From positions 22,332-86,331 of the forward strand of contig NZ_QRCC01000003.1 of assembly GCF_009833125.1 (NCBI RefSeq): a stretch of 64,000 nucleotides of DNA, in the 5' to 3' direction. The notes below the pieces were generated by a model. It searched no databases and was not told the DNA's origin. It was given only the letters and a program-made list of their open reading frames with translations. The DNA is from Nitrosomonas sp. HPC101 (GTDB lineage Bacteria; Pseudomonadota; Gammaproteobacteria; Burkholderiales; Nitrosomonadaceae). This document shows positions 27,860 through 37,171 of this stretch, piece by piece. The translations under genes were made by a program, and so were the position numbers. Position 1 is the stretch's first letter. Each line of letters begins with the position of its first letter.

Positions 27860-29686
27860 ATGTGTTCAATCAAATTACTTCCCGATAAGTTGATCAGTCA
27901 GATAGCGGCAGGAGAAGTCATCGAGCGCCCAGCTTCAGTGCTGAAAGAGCTGCTGGAAAACGCCATTGATGCCGGTGCAACTGAAATCGCAGTCAATATC
28001 GCGCAGGGTGGGTTGAAACTGATCCGTGTAACAGATAATGGCACAGGTATTCCTGTAGAGGAATTGCCACTCGCCCTCACGCGCCATGCAACCAGTAAGA
28101 TTACCAGTCAGGAAGATCTATACAGAATCACCAGCCTGGGGTTCCGGGGGGAAGGACTGGCCAGCATTGCGTCAGTTTCATATCTGTTACTCATCAGCTG
28201 CGCGTCAGGCGAAAAACATGGCTGGGAGATACGCAGCGAAGATACACGGTCAATATCACCGGAACCTTCACCTCACATGACAGGCACTACAGTTGAGGTC
28301 CGGGATTTATTTTTCAATCTGCCTGCCCGCCGCAAATTTCTTAAAACGGAATCTACAGAATTTGCGCATTGTGAAGAGATTTTTCGGCGCATGGCACTTT
28401 CCCATGCCGATATTACCTTCACGCTGCGGCACAACGGCAATCTGCGCGGTCACTGGCAGGCTGCAAGAGAGGCAGCAGAGCGCATCAGCGGCATACTGGG
28501 CAAGGAATTCGCGGAATCGGCTACCTGGATCGACGAGCACTCTGCTGGTATCAGCTTGCGGGGGATGCTGGCATTACCCGCATACTCACGCGCTACCCGT
28601 GACACGCAGTATTTTTTTGTCAATGGGCGATTCGTGCGGGACAAACTGATTACCCATGCCCTGCGTGAAGCCTACCGCGATGTGCTGCACCTCGACCGTC
28701 ATGCAGCTTTTGTATTATACCTGGCGATTGATCCGGAACAGGTAGATGTGAATGTACACCCGACCAAAATCGAAATCCGATTTCGGGAAGCGCGGGCCAT
28801 TCACCAGTTCATTTACCATGGTGTCAGCAAGGCATTGTCCTCACCCCGCTCGAGTACGGAAACACTATCACCTGCCATGGCTGCGCTGTCGGGCGCACAC
28901 GCATCCGCTGACAAGACGCACACAGACTTCATTCCTGCTGCACCAGTGTTGAACTATCCCAGGCAAACACGCTTGCCGTCGGAAATGATTGCCCAGCCTT
29001 TCAGTTTTTATCAGCTTTTATCCGCCAACGAATCCGGTACCGTTGCCATGCAAGATTCACCTCGGCAAACCAAGGAGAAGGCAGGTAGCGAGAATCCGGC
29101 CATACCCCCGCTAGGCTTTGCACTGGGGCAGCTCCTTGGTGTTTACATACTGGCGCAAAACCAAAAAGGATTGGTGATTGTAGACATGCACGCCGCGCAC
29201 GAACGTATTGTCTACGAACAACTGAAATCACAGCTGGATCAGCAGGCGTTGTCCACGCAGCGACTGCTGATCCCGGTTACATTTCATGCGGATAGTCTCG
29301 ATATCGCGACGGTTGAAGAAAATCAATTCCTGTTGCAGCAACTGGGTTTTGAAATAACCACACTGTCGGCTGCCACGCTTGCTGTACGCGCAATACCAGC
29401 GATGTTGCAAAGTGCCGACGCAGAAAAGCTGATGTGTGATCTGCTGGATGAAATCAGGAATGGAGATCCCGGCCAGCTGCTCACAGCCCGTCGAAATGAA
29501 TTATTGGCAACCATGGCCTGCCACGGTGCCGTTCGTGCCAACCGTCTGCTGACATTGCCGGAAATGAATGAACTGCTGCGTAAAATGGAAGTGACCGAGC
29601 GTTCGGATCAATGCAACCATGGCCGGCCTACCTGGTTTGAAATCAGTCTGGCCGAACTGGATAAAATGTTCATGCGCGGAAAATAG
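27860..29686 (+). CDS. mutL: DNA mismatch repair protein MutL (endonuclease type)
   Basis: A 608-residue GHKL ATPase. N-terminal ATPase motifs are ENAIDAGAT, DNGTGI and GFRGEGLASIASVS; QVDVNVHPTK marks the end of the ATPase module near residue 300. The C-terminal domain carries DMHAAHERIVYE at residues 442-453, which fits the D-Q-H-A-X2-E-X4-E metal motif of endonucleolytic MutL with Met in place of Gln, and ends with CNHGRPTWFEI. It therefore probably nicks DNA itself, as expected where MutH is absent. Start ATG at 27860. Confidence 0.94.
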   Translation: MCSIKLLPDKLISQIAAGEVIERPASVLKELLENAIDAGATEIAVNIAQGGLKLIRVTDNGTGIPVEELPLALTRHATSKITSQEDLYRITSLGFRGEGLASIASVSYLLLISCASGEKHGWEIRSEDTRSISPEPSPHMTGTTVEVRDLFFNLPARRKFLKTESTEFAHCEEIFRRMALSHADITFTLRHNGNLRGHWQAAREAAERISGILGKEFAESATWIDEHSAGISLRGMLALPAYSRATRDTQYFFVNGRFVRDKLITHALREAYRDVLHLDRHAAFVLYLAIDPEQVDVNVHPTKIEIRFREARAIHQFIYHGVSKALSSPRSSTETLSPAMAALSGAHASADKTHTDFIPAAPVLNYPRQTRLPSEMIAQPFSFYQLLSANESGTVAMQDSPRQTKEKAGSENPAIPPLGFALGQLLGVYILAQNQKGLVIVDMHAAHERIVYEQLKSQLDQQALSTQRLLIPVTFHADSLDIATVEENQFLLQQLGFEITTLSAATLAVRAIPAMLQSADAEKLMCDLLDEIRNGDPGQLLTARRNELLATMACHGAVRANRLLTLPEMNELLRKMEVTERSDQCNHGRPTWFEISLAELDKMFMRGK

Positions 29687-29963
29687 CGGTCGATTCAACA
29701 AAATCAGCCAGCAATGCAATGGACGAGGTAGTTGTTTTCGCTGTCATTGTTTCTGGGTTGCTTCGGCGTACCGCTACGCCTGCCCATACAGCAGACAAGC
29801 AGGCAGGGTCAACGATGCAGTTCGTACCTCACCGTCACCGTATCCTACTGCAGGATTCATCTTGCGATGGGGATAAAATTACAGAACAGCCAGATGCCTG
29901 ATGCCTACTAACACCTCTCCGTGGTAAGATATTTGCCCTGTCATAATGAAATGTACGCTGCTC

Positions 29964-30665
29964 ATGACCACACCCGAGGAAGTTGCCCAATACCTGCAGG
30001 ACCACCCACAGTTTTTTGAGGAGAATTCTGACCTGGTGGAATCCCTCCGTTTCCCGCACCCATATCAGGGACGCGCAATTTCAATCAATGAACGACAGGT
30101 GGAGATGCTACGTGAGAAAAACAGGCTTTTGCAGCGCAGACTACAGGAGCTGGTAGATGTTGGCGAAAGAAATGATGTCATTGGCAATAAAATACATCGC
30201 CTGACAGTTGCACTGTTGGGTTTCGATTCACTGACCGAAATGCTGCACGGGCTGCAATACCATTTATGTGAAGATTTTTCCATTCCATACGTCGCGTTGC
30301 GTTTGTGGCAAACTGATGAACCGGGTGGCCAGGTGGATCTCCCCTCCCCTGAATTCGATCAGACCAGCAACAACATCCGTATCCTCGCACAGGAAATGCT
30401 GCACCCCTACTGCGGGCCAGAGGTGGACGATGAAATCAGGCAATGGTTTGAAGTGGATGCAGAGTACCTGCAATCCTTTGCTGTTATTCCCTTGAAGCAA
30501 CAATCCAATCTCGGCTTGTTAGTGATCGCCAGCCCGGAAGTGGAACGTTTTTTCCCTGACATGGGCACGCTTTATCTGGAACGCCTGGGAGATATGGTCA
30601 GCAGTTCAATTACACGACTGATGCAGCAGACGCCCGGAGCAACCCCGCGTGAATCCACTTCATGA
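29964..30665 (+). CDS. DUF484 family protein
   Basis: The ATG at 29964 (MTTPEEVAQYLQDHPQFFEE) is preferred over the first in-frame ATG at 29946 because the family begins with this motif. The protein has about 233 residues: an N-terminal helical segment with a short coiled coil (about 40-75) and a GAF-like C-terminal domain. Function unknown. Members almost always precede xerC, as here, where the two genes overlap by 17 bases. It may therefore act with XerC or simply be co-expressed. Confidence 0.85.
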   Translation: MTTPEEVAQYLQDHPQFFEENSDLVESLRFPHPYQGRAISINERQVEMLREKNRLLQRRLQELVDVGERNDVIGNKIHRLTVALLGFDSLTEMLHGLQYHLCEDFSIPYVALRLWQTDEPGGQVDLPSPEFDQTSNNIRILAQEMLHPYCGPEVDDEIRQWFEVDAEYLQSFAVIPLKQQSNLGLLVIASPEVERFFPDMGTLYLERLGDMVSSSITRLMQQTPGATPRESTS

Positions 30666-31608
30666 CGCACAGAATTTTCCTGTCTTGCCGCCACTGCTTG
30701 ACAAATATCTGACTTATCTGGCCAGTACGCGCAGTCTTTCCGTTCAAACACAGCATAATTACCGACGTGATCTGATAGCGCTGGTACGCTGTATTGCAGC
30801 CCGGCATGAAAACGGAAACGCAGTTTCCGATGCGTCACTCACCCAATTGCATGCGCATGATATCCGCCATTTTATTGCACGTTTACATAGTGGTGGCCTT
30901 TCCGGCAGGAGCTTGGCACGTATGCTATCCGCCTGGCGTGGATTTTATCGTTACCTGATCTGCCATCATCATCACGCCGTGAACCCTTGTTTGGATGTAC
31001 GTGTACCTAAATCGCCGCATACACTACCGCATGCACTTTCACCCGATGAAGCCGCGCAACTGCTGGCATTCAACCCTTCCGGTGATGCACTGGCAACACG
31101 CGATCTCGCCATGTTCGAACTATTCTATTCGTCCGGATTGCGTCTGGCCGAGTTGACGCGACTTCAACCGGCCGATGTCGATTTCACCGAAGGCACGGTG
31201 CGTGTCACGGGAAAAGGCGATAAAACCCGTATCGTGCCGGTTGGCGAGCTGGCGCTCCGCGCATTGCAAGCTTGGCTACCACTGCGCAGCGCATGGCTGA
31301 TGCCAGATGAGACCGCGCTATTTTTATCACAACGCGGCCAGCGTATTCATCCGCGCACCATTGCAATCCGCTTGCATCAACGAGCGCTATTACAGAACCT
31401 CGATGAACGGGTACACCCACACGCCCTGCGTCATTCATTCGCTTCCCATCTGCTGCAATCCAGCGGAGATTTACGCGCGGTTCAGGAAATGCTCGGGCAC
31501 AGCAGCATCCGCAGTACACAGGTTTACACCCATCTGGATTTTCAACATCTGGCAAGAATCTATGATCAGGCACATCCCCGTGCCAGGAAAAAGCCAAACA
31601 CAGATTAG
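30649..31608 (+). CDS. xerC: Site-specific tyrosine recombinase XerC
   Basis: A 319-residue tyrosine recombinase starting at a GTG that overlaps the DUF484 gene. The N-terminal SAM-like core-binding domain (about 1-115) precedes the catalytic domain, in which the conserved Arg (SSGLRLAELTRL), the Lys of the beta-hairpin (TGKGDKTR), HALRHSFASHLL (HxxR), LGHSSIRST and the nucleophile Tyr in TQVYTHL are all visible. With XerD it resolves chromosome dimers at dif. The Xer proteins are essential for segregation, not mobile-element encoded. Confidence 0.95.
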   Translation: MNPLHDAQNFPVLPPLLDKYLTYLASTRSLSVQTQHNYRRDLIALVRCIAARHENGNAVSDASLTQLHAHDIRHFIARLHSGGLSGRSLARMLSAWRGFYRYLICHHHHAVNPCLDVRVPKSPHTLPHALSPDEAAQLLAFNPSGDALATRDLAMFELFYSSGLRLAELTRLQPADVDFTEGTVRVTGKGDKTRIVPVGELALRALQAWLPLRSAWLMPDETALFLSQRGQRIHPRTIAIRLHQRALLQNLDERVHPHALRHSFASHLLQSSGDLRAVQEMLGHSSIRSTQVYTHLDFQHLARIYDQAHPRARKKPNTD

Positions 31609-31651
31609 ATGCTGCCGGGAAATCTGCGCCTACAAATAATAAACTGGATAA

Positions 31652-32554
31652 TCAGGATTCGTTTCTGAGAACCGTCCAGTTTTTACGGATAATACGCGCT
31701 GCCGAAAATAATTTTTCCAGAGCTTCGCTGTCACGATTGACCAGCATTTGCCGCAACCTGGACAGCTCCAATTGATAGGCTTCCATTTGTGCGAGCAGCG
31801 TTGTGCGGTTATCCATGCAGATATCCCGCCACATTTCCGGGGAACTGGCAGTGATACGTGTCATATCGTTCAGGCTGCTGCCTGCAAGGTGTAAAAGCTC
31901 CAGTGGATCGCCTTCATCCAAGGTAAAACTCTGGGTGCGGATGTGTTGCATCAGTGAAAACGCCAGCATGTGTGGAAGATGGCTGATAGCAGCGAGTATC
32001 TGGTCATGCCGTTCCGGCGACATAAACGAAACCCGCCCCCCACAGCATTGCCAGAGGGTGGCAACGCGATCAATAGCCTGTTGATCATTCTCCTGCAACG
32101 GTGTCAGAACTACAGGTTTATCCTGAAAGAGATCAGGAAAAGCAGCGTCCGCACCGCTGAATTCGGTTCCGGCAATCGGATGAGCAGGAACAAAGCGGCT
32201 GATATGTTGACCCAGATAAGCGTGGGCTGCATGCACCACATTCTGCTTGGTACTGCCAACATCCGAAATGACAGTCCCCGTTTCCAGATAAGATGCCATT
32301 TGCTGCATGACATGGGCAGTCTGCTTGACGGGAATTGCGAGCAGCACAAAATCCGCGCCGGATAATGCGGCAGCAAAATCACTTGTCTGCTCATCGATGA
32401 TGCCCCGTTCAAGGGCACACTGCATGTTTTCAGGACTGCGCCCGATTCCGGTGACATGCTCAACCAGGCCAGCCCGGCGCAACGCCTGCGCAAACGAACC
32501 GCCAATCAGCCCCACACCGATAATAACCAGTTTTGAAATGCAGGATGAAACCAT
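31652..32554 (-). CDS. tyrA: Prephenate dehydrogenase
   Basis: A 300-residue protein with an N-terminal NAD-binding motif (VIIGVGLIGGSFAQALRRAG, with the family Gly pattern) and a C-terminal helical domain containing HxxxAISHLPHMLAFSL-type residues (ILAAISHLPHMLAFSLM). It converts prephenate to hydroxyphenylpyruvate for tyrosine synthesis. It is the last gene of the leftward run gyrA-serC-serA-pheA-hisC-tyrA, 17 bases after hisC. The usual beta-proteobacterial downstream gene aroA is not here; convergent xerC lies instead. Confidence 0.94.
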   Translation of the reverse strand: MVSSCISKLVIIGVGLIGGSFAQALRRAGLVEHVTGIGRSPENMQCALERGIIDEQTSDFAAALSGADFVLLAIPVKQTAHVMQQMASYLETGTVISDVGSTKQNVVHAAHAYLGQHISRFVPAHPIAGTEFSGADAAFPDLFQDKPVVLTPLQENDQQAIDRVATLWQCCGGRVSFMSPERHDQILAAISHLPHMLAFSLMQHIRTQSFTLDEGDPLELLHLAGSSLNDMTRITASSPEMWRDICMDNRTTLLAQMEAYQLELSRLRQMLVNRDSEALEKLFSAARIIRKNWTVLRNES

Positions 32555-32571
32555 GAACGATGTACTGTCTA

Positions 32572-33696
32572 TTAACCCGCTGGATTTTCTTTCAGCGCCT
32601 GTTCCAATGCGTACAGGAATCGCTTGTTTTCTTCCTCGATTCCGATAGTCACCCGCAAATGATTGGGCATACCGTAATTCCCCAGTGGACGCACAATGAC
32701 ACCTTGCTGCAACAGACTCTTGTAGATCTGTAGGGTATCAGCCTGATGACCGTCAATCTGGATACTGACAAAATTTCCAAAAGAGGGGATATACCCAATA
32801 CCCAGTTGATCCAGACCGGCAATCATCCGTTGCATGCCAGTCCGGTTCGTCATATAGGACAGTTTGACAAACTCGACATCGTCGAGCGCGGCCTGGGCAG
32901 CTGCCAGACCAATGCTGTTGACATTGAAAGGCTGACGGATGCGATTCATCAGATTGGCAATATCGGCATGCGCCAGCGCAAAACCGACACGTACACTGGC
33001 CAGACCATAAGCCTTGGAAAAGGTGTGTGTGATGACCAGATTCTGAAAATTTTTCAACCACGCAATGCTGTTGGTTTTGTTTGCTTCTGGTAGATACTCA
33101 TCATAAGCCTGATCCAGGATAACAAGAACATCCTGCGGAACATTTTCCACAAAACGCAACAGATCTCTAGCATCGCACAGGGTACCAGTCGGGTTATTGG
33201 GATTCGCAATGAATATGATGCGCGTTTCCGGCGTAACAGCATCCAGCATAGCTTCCAGATCATGGCCATAATTTCTTGCAGGGACGGAAATACCCCTAGC
33301 GCCAACTGCCTGAGCCAGCAGCGGATAAATAGCAAATGCATACTGGGAATAAATCGCGCTGGTACCGGGGCGCAGAAAAATACGGGAAGCAAGCTCAAGT
33401 ACATCATTAGAGCCATTACCCAGTACAATTTGCTCAGCCGATACGCCCAAACGCTCGGACAAAGCTGCTTTCAGTTCAAAGCCACTGCCATCCGGATAGC
33501 GGGAAGATTCATTGAGCGCCTGAATCATTGCTTCTCTTGCCAATGGGCTGGTTCCCAGCGGATTTTCATTGGAAGCCAGCTTGATTACTTCGTCTTTATC
33601 CAACCCCAGATCCCTGACCAGTTCCGATATTGGTTTGCCTGGTTGATAAGGCTGGATTGCCCTGATGTATTCTGGTGCCAGTTCAAAAAGATTCAT
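32572..33696 (-). CDS. hisC: Histidinol-phosphate (or aromatic) aminotransferase
   Basis: A 374-residue fold-type I PLP enzyme. PLP contacts are visible: [25 protein letters not shown] and the Schiff-base Lys in [16 protein letters not shown]. It can transaminate histidinol phosphate, and in this genomic setting between pheA and tyrA it may also serve as the aromatic aminotransferase for phenylalanine and tyrosine. In many betaproteobacteria hisC2 occupies this place, so a second hisC in a his operon is likely elsewhere. Confidence 0.93.
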   Translation of the reverse strand: MNLFELAPEYIRAIQPYQPGKPISELVRDLGLDKDEVIKLASNENPLGTSPLAREAMIQALNESSRYPDGSGFELKAALSERLGVSAEQIVLGNGSNDVLELASRIFLRPGTSAIYSQYAFAIYPLLAQAVGARGISVPARNYGHDLEAMLDAVTPETRIIFIANPNNPTGTLCDARDLLRFVENVPQDVLVILDQAYDEYLPEANKTNSIAWLKNFQNLVITHTFSKAYGLASVRVGFALAHADIANLMNRIRQPFNVNSIGLAAAQAALDDVEFVKLSYMTNRTGMQRMIAGLDQLGIGYIPSFGNFVSIQIDGHQADTLQIYKSLLQQGVIVRPLGNYGMPNHLRVTIGIEEENKRFLYALEQALKENPAG

Positions 33697-33739
33697 AACA
33701 TTTGGGAATCAATAGTCTTTTGTTCAGGAATTTATCAAC

Positions 33740-34801
33740 TTATGCTGCTGGATAAGAGCCGAAAACCTTCAGAAAGGTTGCATTGTCACGCAATGCCTGA
33801 AGCGCCCTGGCGACATTTTCATCTTCCTGATGCCCCTCGATATCTGTAAAGAAAACATATTCCCACAAACTTGCGCGCGAAGGACGCGACTCCAAGCGTG
33901 TCATACTGACACGATGGTGTGCAAATGGCGCCAGAAGCTCATGAACTGCGCCCGGCCGGTTATTGGTAGCCATAGCAAGCGAGGTCTTATCTTTTCCAGA
34001 CGGCGCAACTGCCTGCATGCCTACCACCAGAAATCGCGTCGTGTTATTCGGGTTATCTTCAATATTGGCAGCGCAGATTTTCAACCCGAATACTTCAGCA
34101 GCTTTTTTTCCGGCAATCGCGGCGACCCTGCTGTCCGCGGCAGCCTGACGGGCAGCATCTGCATTGCTGGCGGCATTGATACGATCAACTGCAGTCATAT
34201 TTTCGTTGAGCCATGCCTGACATTGTGCGAATGACTGTGGATGTGAATAGATTTTTTGAATAGCAGCCAAATCAGCATGCTGTGCCATCAAACACTGATG
34301 GACGGGCAGTTGAAGCTCGCCGCATATCTTCAGAGGTGTCTGCAATAACAGATCCATGGTTCTGCCGACTGCACCCTCAGTCGAGTTTTCGACTGGCACA
34401 ACGCCATAATCAGCAGTGCCGGATTCAACTTTGCGAAAAATATCGTCAATCGAGCTACAGGGAATCGAGGTAACCGCACCGCCAAAACGTTTGGCAACTG
34501 CTTCCTCCGAAAATGTGCCCTGCGGTCCAAGGTAGGCTACAGTCAAAGGTTCTTCCAGGGCACGACAAAATGATATAACTTCAGTGAATAAGTGCACGAC
34601 GTGCTCGTCTCGCAATGGCCCGGAATTCGCTTGCAGCAAGCGGGAAAATATTTGCGATTCACGTTCAGGACGATAGGCGGTTCCGGATTTCTGCCGGCCA
34701 ATCTGCTGCGCAAGCCTTGCACGTGTATTAATCAATCGAAGCAATTCATCATCGATTGCATCGATTTCATTGCGCAGTCGTTTTAGCTGTTCCGTCATCA
34801 A
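33740..34801 (-). CDS. pheA: Bifunctional chorismate mutase/prephenate dehydratase
   Basis: A 353-residue P-protein. Residues 1-85 are an AroQ-type chorismate mutase (LRNEIDAIDDELLRLINTRA), 90-270 the prephenate dehydratase domain (VAYLGPQGTFSEEA, VPVENSTEGAVGRT, NTTRFLV), and the rest an ACT domain with the phenylalanine-binding ESRP motif (TRLESRPSR). It makes phenylpyruvate and is presumably feedback-inhibited by phenylalanine through the ACT domain. It lies between serA and hisC. Confidence 0.95.
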   Translation of the reverse strand: MMTEQLKRLRNEIDAIDDELLRLINTRARLAQQIGRQKSGTAYRPERESQIFSRLLQANSGPLRDEHVVHLFTEVISFCRALEEPLTVAYLGPQGTFSEEAVAKRFGGAVTSIPCSSIDDIFRKVESGTADYGVVPVENSTEGAVGRTMDLLLQTPLKICGELQLPVHQCLMAQHADLAAIQKIYSHPQSFAQCQAWLNENMTAVDRINAASNADAARQAAADSRVAAIAGKKAAEVFGLKICAANIEDNPNNTTRFLVVGMQAVAPSGKDKTSLAMATNNRPGAVHELLAPFAHHRVSMTRLESRPSRASLWEYVFFTDIEGHQEDENVARALQALRDNATFLKVFGSYPAA

Positions 34802-34837
34802 TAGGGATTTAACAAGATTGCGGATGAATTTTCCGTT

Positions 34838-36067
34838 CTACACCCGCTCAGGCTCGGAAGGAATTGAAACGGGCAGATAGCGAACCATCAATACACCCGT
34901 AATCCGGGTAATTGCATCAATGATTTCCGGCGGAACCGCTCTGTCGGTATCAACCAGTGTATAAGCCATTTCTCCACGGGATTTATTGATCATATTATGG
35001 ATATTCAAGCCGATATCCGCCATGCGAGTTGATATCTGTCCCAGCAGATTGGGGACATTGGCATTCGCTACCGCAACCCGGAACTGCGTTCCGCGTTCCA
35101 TAACAACATCCGGAAAATTGACGGTATAACTAATATTGCCGTGAGCAACATAATCCATGATCTGATCAGCGATCATCATGGCACAGTTTTCTTCCGCTTC
35201 GCGTGTGGAAGCACCAAGGTGGGGCAAAGTAATAATAGCCGGATGCTGTTTCAGCTTCTGGTCAGGAAAATCGCACACATAATTTTTGATAGTGCCACTT
35301 TTGATACCAGCCAGTACAGCATCCTCATCGACGACAGCATTACGCGAAAAGTTGAGCAAAATTGTATTTTTTTGCATACGAGAGATCAGTGCATCGTTGA
35401 TCAGATAGCGAGTGGAATCGTTGAGTGGCACATGTAACGAAATAAACTGACTGTGGCGTATCAGATCCTCAATCTGGTTTGCTTTCTGTACTTCTGCGGG
35501 CAAACTCCATGCAGAGTCAATAGTAATTTTCGGATCATACCCGAGTACTTTCATTCCAAGTTTGATTGCAACATCGGCCACCTGTCGTCCGATCTTGCCC
35601 AGACCGATGATACCCAGCGTCCGCCCCGGCAACTCTAGGCCGGAAAATTGTTTCTTGCCTGCTTCGACCTGAAGATTGAAAGATTGATCATCTCCTTCCA
35701 GAGTTTCGACGAAGCGTAAAGCCGGTATCAGATTACGCGACGCCATCAACATGCCTGCCAATACCAGCTCTCTGACTGCATTGGCATTCGCGCCAGGTGT
35801 ATTGAAAACCGGAATTCCGCGTGCGCTCATCTGATTGACAGGAATATTATTGGTTCCGGCGCCAGCACGACCAATTGCAATCACCCTGCCAGGTATTTCC
35901 ATATCATGCATGTTATGGGAACGCACCAGTATCACATCTGGATCGGAAATATCGCTACCAATCTGAAAAAGATTCGCAGGTAAACGCTTGAGCCCGACCG
36001 AAGCAATCGGGTTCAGCGTAAGAACGCTGCATATTCTTTGGGTGTCATCAGGCATGATTTTTCTCAA
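34838..36067 (-). CDS. serA: D-3-phosphoglycerate dehydrogenase
   Basis: A 409-residue D-isomer-specific dehydrogenase. The Rossmann motif is LGIIGLGKIGRQVADVAIKLG, the catalytic Arg/Glu/His set lies in NFSRNAVVDEDAV and LPHLGASTREAEENCA, and a C-terminal ACT domain (about 330-409) suits serine feedback. It makes 3-phosphohydroxypyruvate for serine synthesis. The start at 36067 overlaps the serC stop by 20 bases; a Met at codon 5 (36055) is a possible alternative. Its product is the substrate of the adjacent SerC. Confidence 0.94.
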   Translation of the reverse strand: MRKIMPDDTQRICSVLTLNPIASVGLKRLPANLFQIGSDISDPDVILVRSHNMHDMEIPGRVIAIGRAGAGTNNIPVNQMSARGIPVFNTPGANANAVRELVLAGMLMASRNLIPALRFVETLEGDDQSFNLQVEAGKKQFSGLELPGRTLGIIGLGKIGRQVADVAIKLGMKVLGYDPKITIDSAWSLPAEVQKANQIEDLIRHSQFISLHVPLNDSTRYLINDALISRMQKNTILLNFSRNAVVDEDAVLAGIKSGTIKNYVCDFPDQKLKQHPAIITLPHLGASTREAEENCAMMIADQIMDYVAHGNISYTVNFPDVVMERGTQFRVAVANANVPNLLGQISTRMADIGLNIHNMINKSRGEMAYTLVDTDRAVPPEIIDAITRITGVLMVRYLPVSIPSEPERV

Positions 36068-37154
36068 ATTCCCGCATACAGGTCACCAATGTCTGCACTC
36101 CCTCCAATGACATGGCGTTATAGATCGAGGCACGCATACCGCCGACCGACCGGTGCCCTTTCAACTGAATCAGGCCATGTGCCTGTGCCTGCTTCAGGAA
36201 TGCGTCATCAAGGCCTGGTTTACTCAACGTAAACGGAACATTCATCCTGGACCGATCCGCCGGATTAACCGGACAGTGGTAAAAACTGCTGGTATCAATC
36301 AGATCATAGATCAGCTTGGCTTTGGCAATGTTACGCTGCTCAATCACAGCTAACCCACCTTGTTTTTTCAGCCACTCCATGACGAGCCCCATGATGTAAA
36401 TGGCATAAGTAGGCGGTGTATTGTACATTGAAACATTGTCTGCATGCGTTTTATAGCGGTACATGGTGGGTGTCCCGGCAAGTGGTGCAATATCCAGCAG
36501 ATCCTCCCGGATAATCACCACTACCAGTCCGGCAGGGCCGACATTTTTTTGTGCTCCGGCATAAATCAATCCGAATTTGCTGACATCAAAAGGACGTGAC
36601 AGGAAATTGGATGACATATCGGCAACCAGTGGAATATTGTCATGATTACCAGGCGCCGCAGATAAATCAGGCGTCCACTGAAATTCGACACCACCGATGG
36701 TTTCATTGGGGGTGTAATGCACATAGACTGTATCAGGTGAAATACGCCATTGCTCCAATGGAGGAGCGGCGTTGAACCCTTCGTTTTCCGATGAGGCTGC
36801 AATATGGACAGAACCGTAATTTCTGGCTTCACTGATAGCCTTTGCTGACCATTGACCCGTATTAACATAATCAGCCTTGCCCTTCTTGCCAAGCAGGTTC
36901 ATCGGCACCATGGCAAACTGACTGGATGCCCCACCTTGAAGAAAAAGTACTTTGTAATTAGCAGGAATATTTGCCAGCTCACGCAAGGCAGACTCGGCCT
37001 TGTCCGCAATGGACGTGAATTCTTTCCCGCGATGGCTCATTTCCATGACTGACATACCACTGCCGTGCCAGTCCAGCATTTCCTCGCGAGCCTGCTGCAA
37101 TACCTCCTCCGGCAAAACAGCTGGTCCTGCACTGAAATTGTATATTTTTCTCAT
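36048..37154 (-). CDS. serC: Phosphoserine aminotransferase
   Basis: A 368-residue fold-type I aminotransferase starting with the family signature KIYNFSAGPAVLPEEVL. The PLP Lys is in YAGAQKNVGPAGLVVVI, and HRSVGGMRASIYNAMS closes the active site. It makes phosphoserine from phosphohydroxypyruvate and may also act in pyridoxine synthesis. It lies 17 bases downstream of gyrA and overlaps serA, so it is probably translationally coupled. Confidence 0.95.
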   Translation of the reverse strand: MRKIYNFSAGPAVLPEEVLQQAREEMLDWHGSGMSVMEMSHRGKEFTSIADKAESALRELANIPANYKVLFLQGGASSQFAMVPMNLLGKKGKADYVNTGQWSAKAISEARNYGSVHIAASSENEGFNAAPPLEQWRISPDTVYVHYTPNETIGGVEFQWTPDLSAAPGNHDNIPLVADMSSNFLSRPFDVSKFGLIYAGAQKNVGPAGLVVVIIREDLLDIAPLAGTPTMYRYKTHADNVSMYNTPPTYAIYIMGLVMEWLKKQGGLAVIEQRNIAKAKLIYDLIDTSSFYHCPVNPADRSRMNVPFTLSKPGLDDAFLKQAQAHGLIQLKGHRSVGGMRASIYNAMSLEGVQTLVTCMREFEKNHA

Positions 37155-37171
37155 TGTTTCACCGGGTTGGG

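Noticed and set aside
29719..29901. 60-codon rightward frame between mutL and the DUF484 gene
   Set aside because: No lipobox, no ribosome site and no domain; the start looks hydrophobic but the rest is low-quality text.
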